Source: Corylus avellana (lineage: Eukaryota > Streptophyta > Magnoliopsida > Fagales > Betulaceae). Taken from it: 64,000 bases of DNA. The stretch covers positions 23,473,009 through 23,537,008 of the forward strand of contig NC_081546.1 of NCBI RefSeq assembly GCF_901000735.1, given 5' to 3'. Position 1 is the stretch's first letter, and each line of letters opens with the position of its first letter. Below, one piece after another: positions 22,021 to 34,100 of this stretch. The notes beneath the pieces are model-generated. The model saw nothing but the letters and a program-made list of their open reading frames with translations, searched no databases and was not told the DNA's origin. A program made the position numbers and the translations under genes.

Positions 22021-25000
22021 ATGGCGATTGTGACGGGGGATCGGTACCTGGAGATGCTGGTGCAATTCGTGGAGGGGCAAGCCGGAGCGATGCTCGACGG
22101 CGCGGTGGTCATGAAGCTGAACCCGGCCGGCTTGCACTACGTGCAGTCGAGGCTGGAGGCGCTGAGCGAACTCGAGGGCCTTCTGGCGGGCGCGCCGGTG
22201 GACTACCTACGGGCCTACGTGTCGGACCTCGGCGACCACCGCGCGCTCGAGCAGTTGCGACGGATTCTGCGGCTGCTACCCTCGCTCAAGGTCGTTACGA
22301 CGCTGGCGCCTCCGGCTAGGGACCCCACGCCGCTCTCCTTGCGGCCGTTCGCGAGGCTCAGGTTTTTGGAGCTTAGAGGCTGTGACTTGTCCACGTCGGC
22401 GGCCAGAGGGTTGCTGGAGCTCCGGCACACTTTGGAGAAGATCGTATGCCACAATTCCACTGTGAGTTTGTTTGTTTGCTTGTTTGCTTACAGAGTTAGG
22501 GAATGGGAAATAAGAAAATGGGATTTTGAATTCTTACTTGCTATACCATGATTTGTATAAATGCCTTTTGAGTTTGATCTTGGAAAGAAATTAAGTGCGA
22601 TTCTTGCGTAATGAATGAAATTTCCTTCTTTGTCGTGCCTTTAAGTGAAAAACATGGGATTATGACATTTTGCCTGAGTTTCTCTTTTTTTCTAGATTTC
22701 TATCTGAAATTGAACGGAGCACTTTTTGTTCTTGAGTTTAACACTAGCAATTTACTTTCAGTTTTGTACATCTCGAATGAAAATCTCTCCTCTTTTCTTG
22801 CATTTAATATTTTCTCTGCTTCTTTTGATTGATGTGTAAATTGAATAATACGATGGTCTACTATTGCAGCTTCAAATTGGCAATTAATTATTTATTTTTC
22901 ATTTGGATTAATGTAGGATGCTCTACGGCATGTTTTTGCGAGTAGAATTGCTGAGATAAAGGACTCTTCGCAATGGAACCGGTTGTCCTTTGTTTCGTGT
23001 GCCTGTAATGGCTTGGTTCTCATGGACGAGTCTTTGCAACTTCTTCCTGCCGTTGAAACCCTTGATCTTAGCCGGAACAAGTTTGCGAAAGTGGATAATC
23101 TTCGCAAGTGTGCCAAATTGAAGCACCTGGATCTTGGTTTTAATCACCTACGATCAATTGCGTACTTCAGCGAGGTATTTACTTTTAAGTAGTTTTGACG
23201 CATGTTAAAATATAGAAGTCTGAAAGTACACTTTTTAGTCCTCTCTTCAACTTGTTGTCCAGTTTACGTGGTGATGAATGGTTTGGCAATGAGCTCTAGC
23301 CCATTTGTACCTCATCTTTAGTGTTTAGTTCTCAGGATTACTTTCAGCAAGTTAATCAAGATTAGAGCGGCAAATGGAAAAGCCATTTGTTGACAACTTG
23401 ATCTTGCTTCATTGAGAAGTTCTTTCAGAGAATTTAAATTTGAGAGAGGGGGGAGGAAGGAAAAGAAAAAGCTTACTCAGATAACTCAGATTATTTCTAC
23501 GACTAAGAAGCAAGCTAAAGTTTAAACTCTTGGATTGGATGCATAGTAAGTGGAGCTTGAACTGAGTTAGGCTTCTCTTAGTTCTTAGGATATAACCCAT
23601 CATAAGTGATCAACCACAGCTGCAGCATCATGTTTAATATTTTCCTAAACCTGATGTTTTTTAGTTTTTCTATATAAACTTGTTAATTTTAAGGCATGTT
23701 TGGATGTTTGAGATCCAAAGTTGGAGGTCCAGGTTGGAGACAAACCTTCTTTCACAAGTCCGCCCTCCCCTTTTGAATTCTTTTGTGGTCAAAGGCAAGG
23801 CTATCAACACTTATGGTTAACCTATTCCAGTGTGAAGTTGAGTCAAAGAGCATTTTGGGACTTTATCAGTTAGTATTTATGTGTATTATGATGTTATGCT
23901 TGTATCACCAGCCAATTGGTAGTTGAGGCTGTGTGTGGTTGAAAATTTTCACGTGCCACATAAATTTAGTATGTAATAGCTTGGTTGTATTAAAAAGTTT
24001 TGGCTCACTCATTTAAGGTTTAGGGAAGCATTCTATGAAAGACTGATATGAATTTGAAGGTTTTTCCCATTGTTGGTATGCATGGACTGATACCAAAATG
24101 CTGTTTCTATAGTATTAGATTAGCAATGTCATCTTGAAATGTTTATAAGTTCTTGGGTTGGTCATTGTTTTACTTATCTCAATTTGCACATAAAACACCA
24201 TAAATTGAATGTTATGCAGCAGGCTTTATGGTGCAAGTGCCAATTAGTCTACGTTTTGCTTTATATTTTTAAGTTAGGAATTAGCTTTGGACCCATACAC
24301 CGGTGTTGTTGGACTATGCAGGTCTCCTGTCATATTGTTAAACTTGTTTTGAGGAACAATGCTCTAACTACATTCCATGGGATTGAGAATTTGAAGTCAC
24401 TTGAAGGGCTTGATGTTTCCTACAACATAATTTCCAATTTTTCAGAGCTAGAGTTCCTTGGTTGCCTTCCATCTCTACGAAGCTTATGGTTGGAAGGAAA
24501 TCCATTATGTTGTGCCCGATGGTATAGAGCACAAGTATTCAGCTTTTTCACTCATCCAGAAAAAGTAAGTCATATTTTATATATATTTAACTTTTGTGCC
24601 TTCTTCTTGCTCTCGTTTATTGAAATTTTATATCCCATTGTTTTGTTTGGCAGAGTTATTGAATCATAATATTTGTAGCAAGCATTTCATGTTTCTTTTT
24701 GCAATTTTGTGCCCCTGCTAAACTTACAAATTCTCTCTCTCTCTCACTCTCTCTCTCTCTCTCTCTCTCCTGTTTTATGCTGATCAGTTGAAGTTAGATG
24801 ACAAGCACATCAGCACTAGAGAGTTCTGGAAACGACAATTTATTATTGCTAGCAGGCAGAAGCGACCTGCCACCTTTGGATTTTATTCTCCTGCAAAAGA
24901 TGATGCTAAAGAAGAGGGAAATATTAACCAAAAAAGGGTATGTGCAGAGCTATACAAATTAATTGTTGGGTTTTAAAATATACATTAGAAACCCAATGAG

Positions 25001-28000
25001 ATTTGTGTCTCATGGGTCACATCGAATTTCTTTATTTACGGGTAATTGATTTTATCCATAACTTCAAAAAGCTCGATATGATGCTTGTCTGCTCTCCTTT
25101 CCTATTGGAGAAGATCATGGGAAAGAGTGCATTTCCCTAAATCCCAAGTTTTTAGCATGTAAACCCTTTTCTAATTAGATATTTTTTTGGGCACTGTGTA
25201 TTAATATGTTACTTATGCTTTTGCTTTATTAGTATTCATTTAGGCGGTCATCTAATGGTGTTATTTTTTTACAGAGAAAGGCATCTCGTCTTGCTTCTAT
25301 TGCAAATGAAGAAGACAGCACATGTATATCTTCTGACCAGGAGTCTGTATCATTTGATGTTGAGATTCAGAGCAGAGGAGAGACTGTCATGTCTGGCGAT
25401 GAAGCTGAAATTGTTGATTTGATGAATAGAGTTGAACTCTTGAAGAAAGAGCGCTCTGTTCTTTGGTTGCGTGAGTTTAAGGAGTGGATGGATCACACTT
25501 CTGAGAATTTTGTGGATGGAACTAAATCTGTTGGGGCAAAACTGCATGATGAAAAAGAAACTAATGCAAAAAAAAAGTCAAGTAAAAGGTATCTTGGTGA
25601 AAATTCAAGATATGTCTCAGACTCCGTTCAAGCTTCTGGAGATGAGAGTAGTACATATATTTTAGAATCTGATAATTCCTTTGTAGATATTTCTACTGGT
25701 CTGCCTGCTAATCCGTACTATAGCCGATTTGGTTTGCTGGGGAATACTGGTGAGGTTTCTCTGGATGGCATGGGGAGAATCGATCTAAAAGAGGAGCATC
25801 TAAAATCTTATTCACATGACAGGTTTAGTGGTGTTTCTCTCCAAGCTAAAAGTTCCCATCCTGATATCTCTGCTGTTCAAGGAGGCCATAGGGCCATTGA
25901 AAATGTCATTACATCGCCATTATCAGCCATTGATGATATAGCAGAGTCTCATTCATCCTCTGCTTGCCCTGCATCGCCCCCTCATTATCAAGAGGACATT
26001 CTTCATCGTCGCCATAACTTAGTTGAAGAAATTTTGCAGCTATCTGCTGAGTCTTATTCAGTGGCATCATCTGATAGTAATACCAGCTGTAGTGATGATG
26101 ATATCTGTGAATCAATACCCGAAGTTGATAAGTCACTGAATGAAAAGTATCTAAATAGGAGTGTTGAAGGGCACTCATTTTCAGATGATTTTGAGGATAA
26201 GGATCATGACCGAAGACATGAAATTCTCTACACAACAGAAAATGGTATATCTTATTCATTCTCCGACCAAAGCTTTGGTGTGCAGAAACCTCTAAATTTA
26301 GACCAGTTTCAACAATTGCACTGCAATGATTTTCCTGCTGCTGCTCTTGATGGTGAAATTGCTCATTTTATTGACCAAGAGGCTGATTATTTGGAGAAGA
26401 GAAAAAGCAAAAGGAAACTGAAGAAAAGAGTTATTTCGCTAGTAGGGGAGAATAATGTGGTTGGCAAGACAGAAGTGTTACACAAATCAAATGGCAATCT
26501 GGATATTCGTGGAGGTGATATGGAAAATGAGCGAGGGAAACAAATTTCATATCAGAGTGAATTTCAGGATGTTGTTTATAAGGAACAGATATGGACAAAT
26601 GCCATTGTAGCCCCACCAAGTAGATTTTTTGGGTCTACATGCCCATCTCGAGGGAATGATGGTTTTGTTGAGACCTATTTCAATGCAAATGTTGCGGATT
26701 CCAGCATCCATGAGACTTGTCAACGGTATTTGTTTTGTGACTGTGTGCTTGAACCAGAATCCAAATATAGAGAAAGGTAAATATTTGTCTTTTACACTGA
26801 ATGTAGGTAAATGAATGGGAGATACCAGTTCTTTTGGCACCTGCAAGCCAAAGAAAAAAGAAAAAGAATCCTTTTGTGGTATTATGTTTTTAAATCATTT
26901 GTTACTGATGCTTGGACTAATAGTTAGCACTATATATAATCTACGATTATTTCTTCTGTAATTTTATTGTTACAATCTGTTCTTTAACTATTACCCTTGA
27001 TATGGTAGTTTTCTGTGGTCCAATAAAATGCACTTAGTTGTAACATTGAAGCAAAGAATAGAATGACCCATAAAGCCATACAGGAATTTTCTGTGGTCCT
27101 GTAAGCCATACTGTTTTTTTAACCTCGTGCTTTCCTTAGCTAGTATTTGCAACACAATGTTATTATTATTTTTCGAATCCCCTTGGGTGCAAACAACTCC
27201 ATGGGGCCGCACTTCTGGCAAAAGCACTTCATGGGGTGATATCAGGTGCCATGTATTCACCCAACAACTACCTTAAGTTCTAAGGATCAGTGAGAGACAG
27301 CTGCATTTTTGGCATAAACCATATATGGAAATATTTATTTATTCCTACATAGAAGTTGGCATTTTCATGTTGTGTTTATCTTTATGGTTCCAGATGTGGA
27401 GAAGTGGCTCTGGTACTGAGCAGTGAAAACAAGTTGTATGTGCTGCTTATTGGCGTTGCAGGTGATGAATCAGGTCAGATTACACAGTCTTTGCCGGAGG
27501 TGTAACTTTCGATGATTTTGCGATTAATGTTGTATACTTGTGAGCTTCTTCCTCTGATTTACATATTAGTGACTGCTGAAGTGGCTTATTGCAGGAAGTA
27601 CTGTAACTTTACTAGGTTGCCACAAAGTTGAAGATGTTAGAGGGGTGTCAGTTGGTGTAGGACTTCAGGTTGTGAGGTTAGTGATTTCTGGTACTTTTAA
27701 GCAATCACAGAACTAATCATTTTCCTAAAAATGGTATTTTTTTGTGTGTTTGGGTTAGGTTGTACATTGACAAGGATTCAGCATACCTGTTTTTAACTAG
27801 AAGCATCGAGAAGTCAAGAGAATTACTTAGCACCTTGAAAGTTTTTGATTCATATGCGGCAAATGATAATTATTCTTTAGAAAGGTGATTTATGGCCTCA
27901 AGCATATAGCTATGGAATTTTACTTTGTGTCTGTACTATTTCTATGTTAATAGTTATTTAGTTTAATATCGCAGGTTTTGTGCCCATATTTTCTTTTCTT

Positions 28001-29754
28001 TGTTATGATAGACTGGTTTTGGAAATTTAAATGGCAGTTTGGAGCAGGTTCAGGTTGAATTGTTTGAGAAACAAATATGTGGAGGTTCAAAAGTGAGCAT
28101 ATTTCAATACTCTATGGTGCTATTCTGGCGCAACAAAAATGAAGGTTCACTTCTCACTAGTTCATCCTGGTTATGATTTGTATGTAAATGTCCGTGAGCA
28201 TGTTGTAAGATAGTTCAGTCTCCCACTGAAAGAAAAGAATATCCTTGGGTGGTATAAGAAAAGCTGATTGAACATAATGGGAAGCCTTTCAAAAGCAAAA
28301 TAATGAAGGCTTTTGCAATTTTGTTTTTTGGGTGAAATAATATAACATATAACATATGGGTGCTCATTATAGAATGGGCTTACACTGCACGTGTTTTAGA
28401 AGTTGTTATTCTGACAAAAAAGCTGTTTGATTAGATGCTTTTCCTGTGCACGGCATACATGCCAAAGTGGCCTCAGTGATTGCATATGGTAGCTTTTCAG
28501 AAAATAAAATCAACCTTTTTTTTCCTTCCCAATAAGAAAATGGAAGTTAATGATGGTTGTAATTTTAGCAACTTCTACGCCAAGTTGAATCTGTGTTTTA
28601 TACACGCTCACACACACATACATGTTAAACAGGAGCTATACTTATGATCAATATGGTTTGGTTCTGAGTGATACTTGTATCCAAAATTTATTCAGAATCT
28701 GTAATTACCAAGGAATTTTGGGACATATCAAATTTTGCAAGATCTATTTGGGACTTGATAGCCCTTGAACTGCTGTACCCTCAACAATATTGTTTATAAG
28801 CTCACTTGTGTGCAGGTACATGAAATGAGTGCATAAATGGTGGAGGACCAGATAGTTATTGTAGGCAAAAAAACCTGAGCTGTTCCTTTTTTCACTCAAG
28901 TTTAGGGGGAACCTCCACTCTTTATTAAAAAGATTTGAACGTAAATTGTATTTTTTGAAGAGATAATGGATATCGGTTAAATGATCATAACAATTATATG
29001 ATTTCTTTTATCAGATTATAAAATCTTCATATTGGTAATGCCTAATCTTTTAACATGTGACAGAGTATATGATTTGTATTTACATTTTACTTTTTAAAGA
29101 CAATGAATTCTGTTAAATTGTTATAACTAGTATAAAATTTCTGTGACCTGACTACAAATCTTCATATTGGTAATGCCTAATCTTTTAACATGCAACAGAG
29201 GATATGTGGCTTTCAAGATCAGTATTTGTGATTGGAAGGCATCTGGTTGTGTGCATTGAAGACCTTACGAAATTCAGCTCCCTTTCAATGGATTCATCTT
29301 TGCCTCCATATTTCTCGCTTGATTCATGTTGCTCCATTGATGACATATTTGAGATGGTAACTTATTGAATTTACTAAAGCTTTCCTTTGAGCTATACTCT
29401 AAATTTATATGCAAATGCAAATTTCCTTGCTTCATGACTTATGCTTCTAAGATTTTTTTTATTTTATTTTGGAAAATATGTTAATCTGGAACTGAGCTCC
29501 ATTTGCAGGTCATTGAGGCTAGAGAGAGTCGGTGCGTGACATTGGCTCTTAAATGTGCTGCATCAACGTTCCACCCCTCTGCCGAAGCTGGCAAGGAAGT
29601 TGCTGCGATCGATGACAAAAAGACGCGCTCGGGCGCTGTAACATGGAAGATCAGTTGGTTTTCTGAAGAGAGTCTGTTCAAGTTCGTGGCATTGTTGAAG
29701 GCAATCCATGCAGGAGGATCCATGTCTACTTTGGTTGTAAGATGTATATGGTGA
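22021..29754 (+). CDS. LRR protein, plant relative of LKB1/STK11-interacting protein, 11 exons
   Basis: Exons: 22021-22461, 22917-23174, 24322-24564, 24788-24937, 25275-26776, 27394-27473, 27595-27676, 27759-27884, 28038-28144, 29199-29356 and 29509-29754. All have GT-AG borders and matching phases, giving about 1130 residues. Residues 1-147 form an N-terminal domain (LVQFVEGQAGAML ... LRFLELRGCDLS). Four to five leucine-rich repeats follow at about 200-305 (LDLSRNKFAKV, LDLGFNHLRSI, LVLRNNALTTF, LDVSYNIISNF, LWLEGNPL). Then come a basic stretch (RQKRPATFGFY), a long Ser/Asp-rich disordered region, and RSVLWLREFKEWMD near residue 424. That order, including the W-L-x-E-F-K-E-W block, is that of animal LKB1-interacting protein 1. 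The C-terminal 260 residues resemble a PH-like fold only in pattern. The first exon is unusually GC-rich. The exon 9 end (28144) is the least certain junction. The gene is convergent with SURF1. Confidence 0.85.
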
Positions 29755-31157
29755 AGCCTTTTTTTTATATATTGTTTTTGCTTACCTATTCATTTCATTC
29801 TTTTTGATCCGGCCCTTCCATTTTGTTTTCTTCTTTCATTCCGTATAGTTTGTTTAGCAGCCCCAAGTCTGGTGAGAGTCGATAGCTTCGTTTTGTATTC
29901 TTTGATTTGTATTCTTTTAGCAGTCGATCATGTACAGATTTTGTGCAGTATACCACATCAAAGGAAGGAAATTGATATTATCCGCTGTCTTGTTCACCCC
30001 TCTCTCTCTCTCTCTCTCTCTCAGGAATTCTACAACCAATGTTTGTTTTTTTGTTTAATAAAATTCGATGAATTTTGTGCTTTTAAGCTAGGAGTCTTAA
30101 TTTTTGTTTGCTTAAATTGTGTGGAAGCATAAATATAAGAAAAATAATTAATATCAATATTTTGTCCGTATTTCTTTTTTCATCTAATTGTACAAATTAA
30201 TTATTAGGTTTGTGGAATCTACATAAGTCAATGATGGACCTTACAAATCTAATGGTTGATCTATTAAATTTGTATGAGATTATGAGAAAAATATTCACAA
30301 ATTATTGACACTAATTATTTCGTTAAATATAACTATATAAATTAATCTTAATTTGACTAATTTTTTACCAATTTAATTAAATGAGTCGACTTCTTTCGTG
30401 TCAAAAATTAATAGGTGTGTATAAGACTATATAGATATACCTTAATATAATTTGTTTAATTAAATGGGTTAGATCTTTTGATTTTAATCCATTAATTTTG
30501 TGTTGAATTTGTGTTTGATTCACTCATCATGTAAAAAATTGAGTCTTATTTTAAGCATGCATTAATGATGCAATTTAATTTCTAAGCTTAATGTGCGACT
30601 CCAACAAAACGAGATCTGAGTGTATGAGAAGCCAAATAAATGTAGCATTATCTTTCTCTAATGCTTTTGTACTCTGTACTGGTTTGCGAAAAAATGAAGC
30701 ATCATGGCATGGATGCCCTCGTGACATGTGCATGTGCAAGTGATGTGAAAATGGCGATGATTCCAAGTCTTAATCCCTTGTAGTTAAGATCCATTACAGA
30801 ACAACTTCAAAAATCAGCTCTATATTGGGCCAATGGGCCATATCATCTGGTAGATCAGAAACTACATCATGTCATGCTTGTTAAAAAAAAAAAAAAAATG
30901 ATAAGAAAAACACAAAATAGAACATTATTTTCCACTGAATTGACTGCCTTCATGTATATTAGCTTGTTTAACGAGGAAAGCAGCTGGTCCAGAAAATGTC
31001 TTCCCAGTCCGTCTGAGAGAGAACTGATCATGAACTAAGAAATAAAATTTCGCTCAATTTGATAAGGAAATTAGACAAGGGAAATGGATTTAACAGCTCC
31101 ACGTTCTCGCATGAAGAAGAATATATGATTTGTAAAAGTAATTGCTTACAAGAAATG
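29755..31157. other. Convergent intergenic region
   Basis: Separates the 3' ends of the LRR gene and SURF1. Contains a (TC)n run (30001-30023) in the likely 3' UTR of the LRR gene and AT-rich sequence. No gene is seen. Confidence 0.5.
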
Positions 31158-34100
31158 CTATCTCCGACTCCTTTTGGGCTTTAATCTCTTGAAAGCCATG
31201 AATGTGACAGCAGCAGAAAGAGAATACCTGCTCAAAACAAAACCAGCATCAGAGAAAGATATTGGTGTAGGTGTTTGAGTCTCTTACTTTCAAGTGAAAT
31301 GATGCTCTTGTGTATGTGAATATTCTTTTAGATGTTATTATTTCAATATTTTTTGGGTCATGCTAATGAAAGTTGCTGAATAATTCAACTAGAGAGTATG
31401 ATTTCTCATATCTTTGATGCATCATATGAGCATGTATGTAAACATAAATCAAAATACGATGCATGTTTTCTTTTTGATTGATGCACAATAGTTAAAGCAC
31501 TGTTCCAACCTCCTCGGGATGGTAGAAGCTTAACAAATGAATTTTAATTACGTTATAATTTCTCAATACCTGTGCCATGCATATTAGCTTCTGAACTACT
31601 GATCCATTTCAAGATAAATGGAATCTAGGACGTTACTGCATATAATATTACGAATGAACTCTTCACTACTCAAACTCATGTCATGCCCGAAACCAATATA
31701 ATGAAACATATGGCATATGGAATTATTTGTAGAAGTCAATGAACATGATAGACCATCTCGGTAGGATTTTTTTTACTTTAGCTGAAAATCTAAAAAGGTT
31801 TTCTTTTCCCTTCATTTCAACCTCTGAGCATCTCTAGCAACACTAGCTATTTTAGCTACTCAAAGCACTTTCTATTTTAGATACTATTTTTTCAATACAG
31901 ACTTCAACAGATTTTTTATTCCACTCTCTACTTTCTTTAAATATTATTCCTCAATTTTTTTTATTGATTTTTAACCTACCGTTTTCTTCCCCTCTCTCTC
32001 CTCTCTCTCAACGAGACCAATGGAGCAAACACCACACCAGCAAACCCAGCAGAGCAACCATCCCTCTCCCATTTGGCCATCCATGTAGTAGAATTTCAGC
32101 AAAGAACCAAAGACACCCATTCGGCCATAACTTACAACCCTAGTCAAATTTAGCGAAAAAGCAAAATGGGGTTTCTCTATATCAAAAAATGAAAATGGTA
32201 TCTCAGACTTTTCCTTTAATGTAAGAAAATCAACAAAAATAATGGGATTTTCAAGCATTCCATAGTAACATCATACCCAATTTGCAGAAGTGAAAAGAGA
32301 CAAAGAAACAGAACTCAATGGATGCACCACCGCCGCCAGTGGCCTTAACGTCCATTGCCTCCATGGAAATTCCTCAGTTGCCAGATAACGGCCTTGAAGG
32401 CGTGGATTGGGATGGATTTGATGGAGACTTTTGGGTACATGGATCTGGTTGAGAGCAACGATTTCTTTGATCTATCATGTATATTTCAAAATGATCAAAA
32501 CCCGCTAGAGGATTTAATGTGCGAAGAAGAACATGCACTGCAAGAACATGATCACCAGCTGTGTTGTTATAGAGTAACAACAACAACGAAGAGATCCATG
32601 AAGGGAAAGATAATCTAGATGACATGGTGACGGTGTTCTAGGAGTAGCTTAGAACAAACAAAGAGATTGTCTCTGCTGAAGACTTGAGGAGCGTGAGGAT
32701 CAAGAAAGCCACCATAGTGTGTGTGGCGGCAAAGCACTTGGGTGGAAGCTTTGAGTTGCAGAGAAAAGATTCACAGGATTTGGATAACAACCTTTTATCC
32801 CTAGTGTGCTAGAAGCTTCGTTGAGGGGGAGGGAGAGAGAGGGGGAGAGAGAAGAGAGAAGAGAGAGAGAGAGAAAAGAATAAAAAAAATCTTTCCGTAC
32901 AAATTTTACTCAGACACATCTTCTAAAGGAGCAAAATGACCCATAATAGCTAAATATGTTATTACTATTTCTTTTTCAACTTTGTTTTAAGTAGGTTGTC
33001 CAATCACCTTCATCTAACCAAGCTTGAAAAGGTTTCAATATCATTGCCACCAACACCAACTTCTTACCAATATCACATTCGAATGAGGGCAGGGCTTCTA
33101 AGAGATATCCCACCAAAGCCATGCTAATTTCTCATTACATCCATCAACAGATAAATCACATCAGTCCCAGCACATCTGAGAATGGATTATAAACATTCAT
33201 GTCTCATGTTTATGAAGTGTTACCACATGTTTGGCATATTTCTCTACCGACAACAACTCACTCCCTTTACTGAACTTGGGACTGGTTGTATGAAAGATAA
33301 AGACTTTCTTTATGGATCATGCCTCAATTTTCACCACTATATTTTCAGATCATTACTTAATTTGTCTCACTACAACATCATTTTATTATCTTATTTTATT
33401 TTTTGGTAAGTATCCTATTACCATATTTTTACATGGGCTACACTATTGAATTATTAAAGATTTAACCTACACAGGATCCATTCATCAATCATCCCTGCAT
33501 TGCAGGGCATTGACACGGTGCTACACACTTAACATGCAGAGGTATACTTTTGAGGGAGAGAGAAACCAAACAAGCGAGGCGATTGCCCAGATAAAGCTGT
33601 TATGTTTCATACTCCGACTCTTCCAGAGTTTAGTCAAGACCACCACGTACTTGGTTCTGCTATATTGCCATAAATCAAGCCTAACTTTCAGATCAATTTC
33701 AAACAGCTGATACATTTTACATAATCATATTGAAATTGTGGACTGTCCAGGCAAAGGAGGAAATGATTTGGGCATTTTAAGGAATGAAATGATGTTTGAA
33801 GAGACAACAGCTTCTAATCTGCAATAAGATGTTTCCGCAGAATCTAAAAAAACAAAAGCCCAAAATATGCCTCTTAAAATAACATCAAACTCTGAAGTCC
33901 TTTGGGGTAAGCATATGGATGCTCTGATAAACCTATTCCTTTGAGACACCAACATGCAACTGGCAGAAATCATATGAACCTTTAACTGAACTATTATCAA
34001 TTAGTTGGCCAGTTCTCTTTATGCATTAAAAGCTACCTGATCAAATCACCTTATTTCAACCCAAAGTGGCCCAGTAAATATTATCACAGAAACTACTGGC

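Noticed and set aside
25389..26780. Stand-alone 463-residue gene
   Set aside because: It is the middle of exon 5 of the LRR gene; the frame continues upstream to an AG acceptor and downstream to a GT donor.
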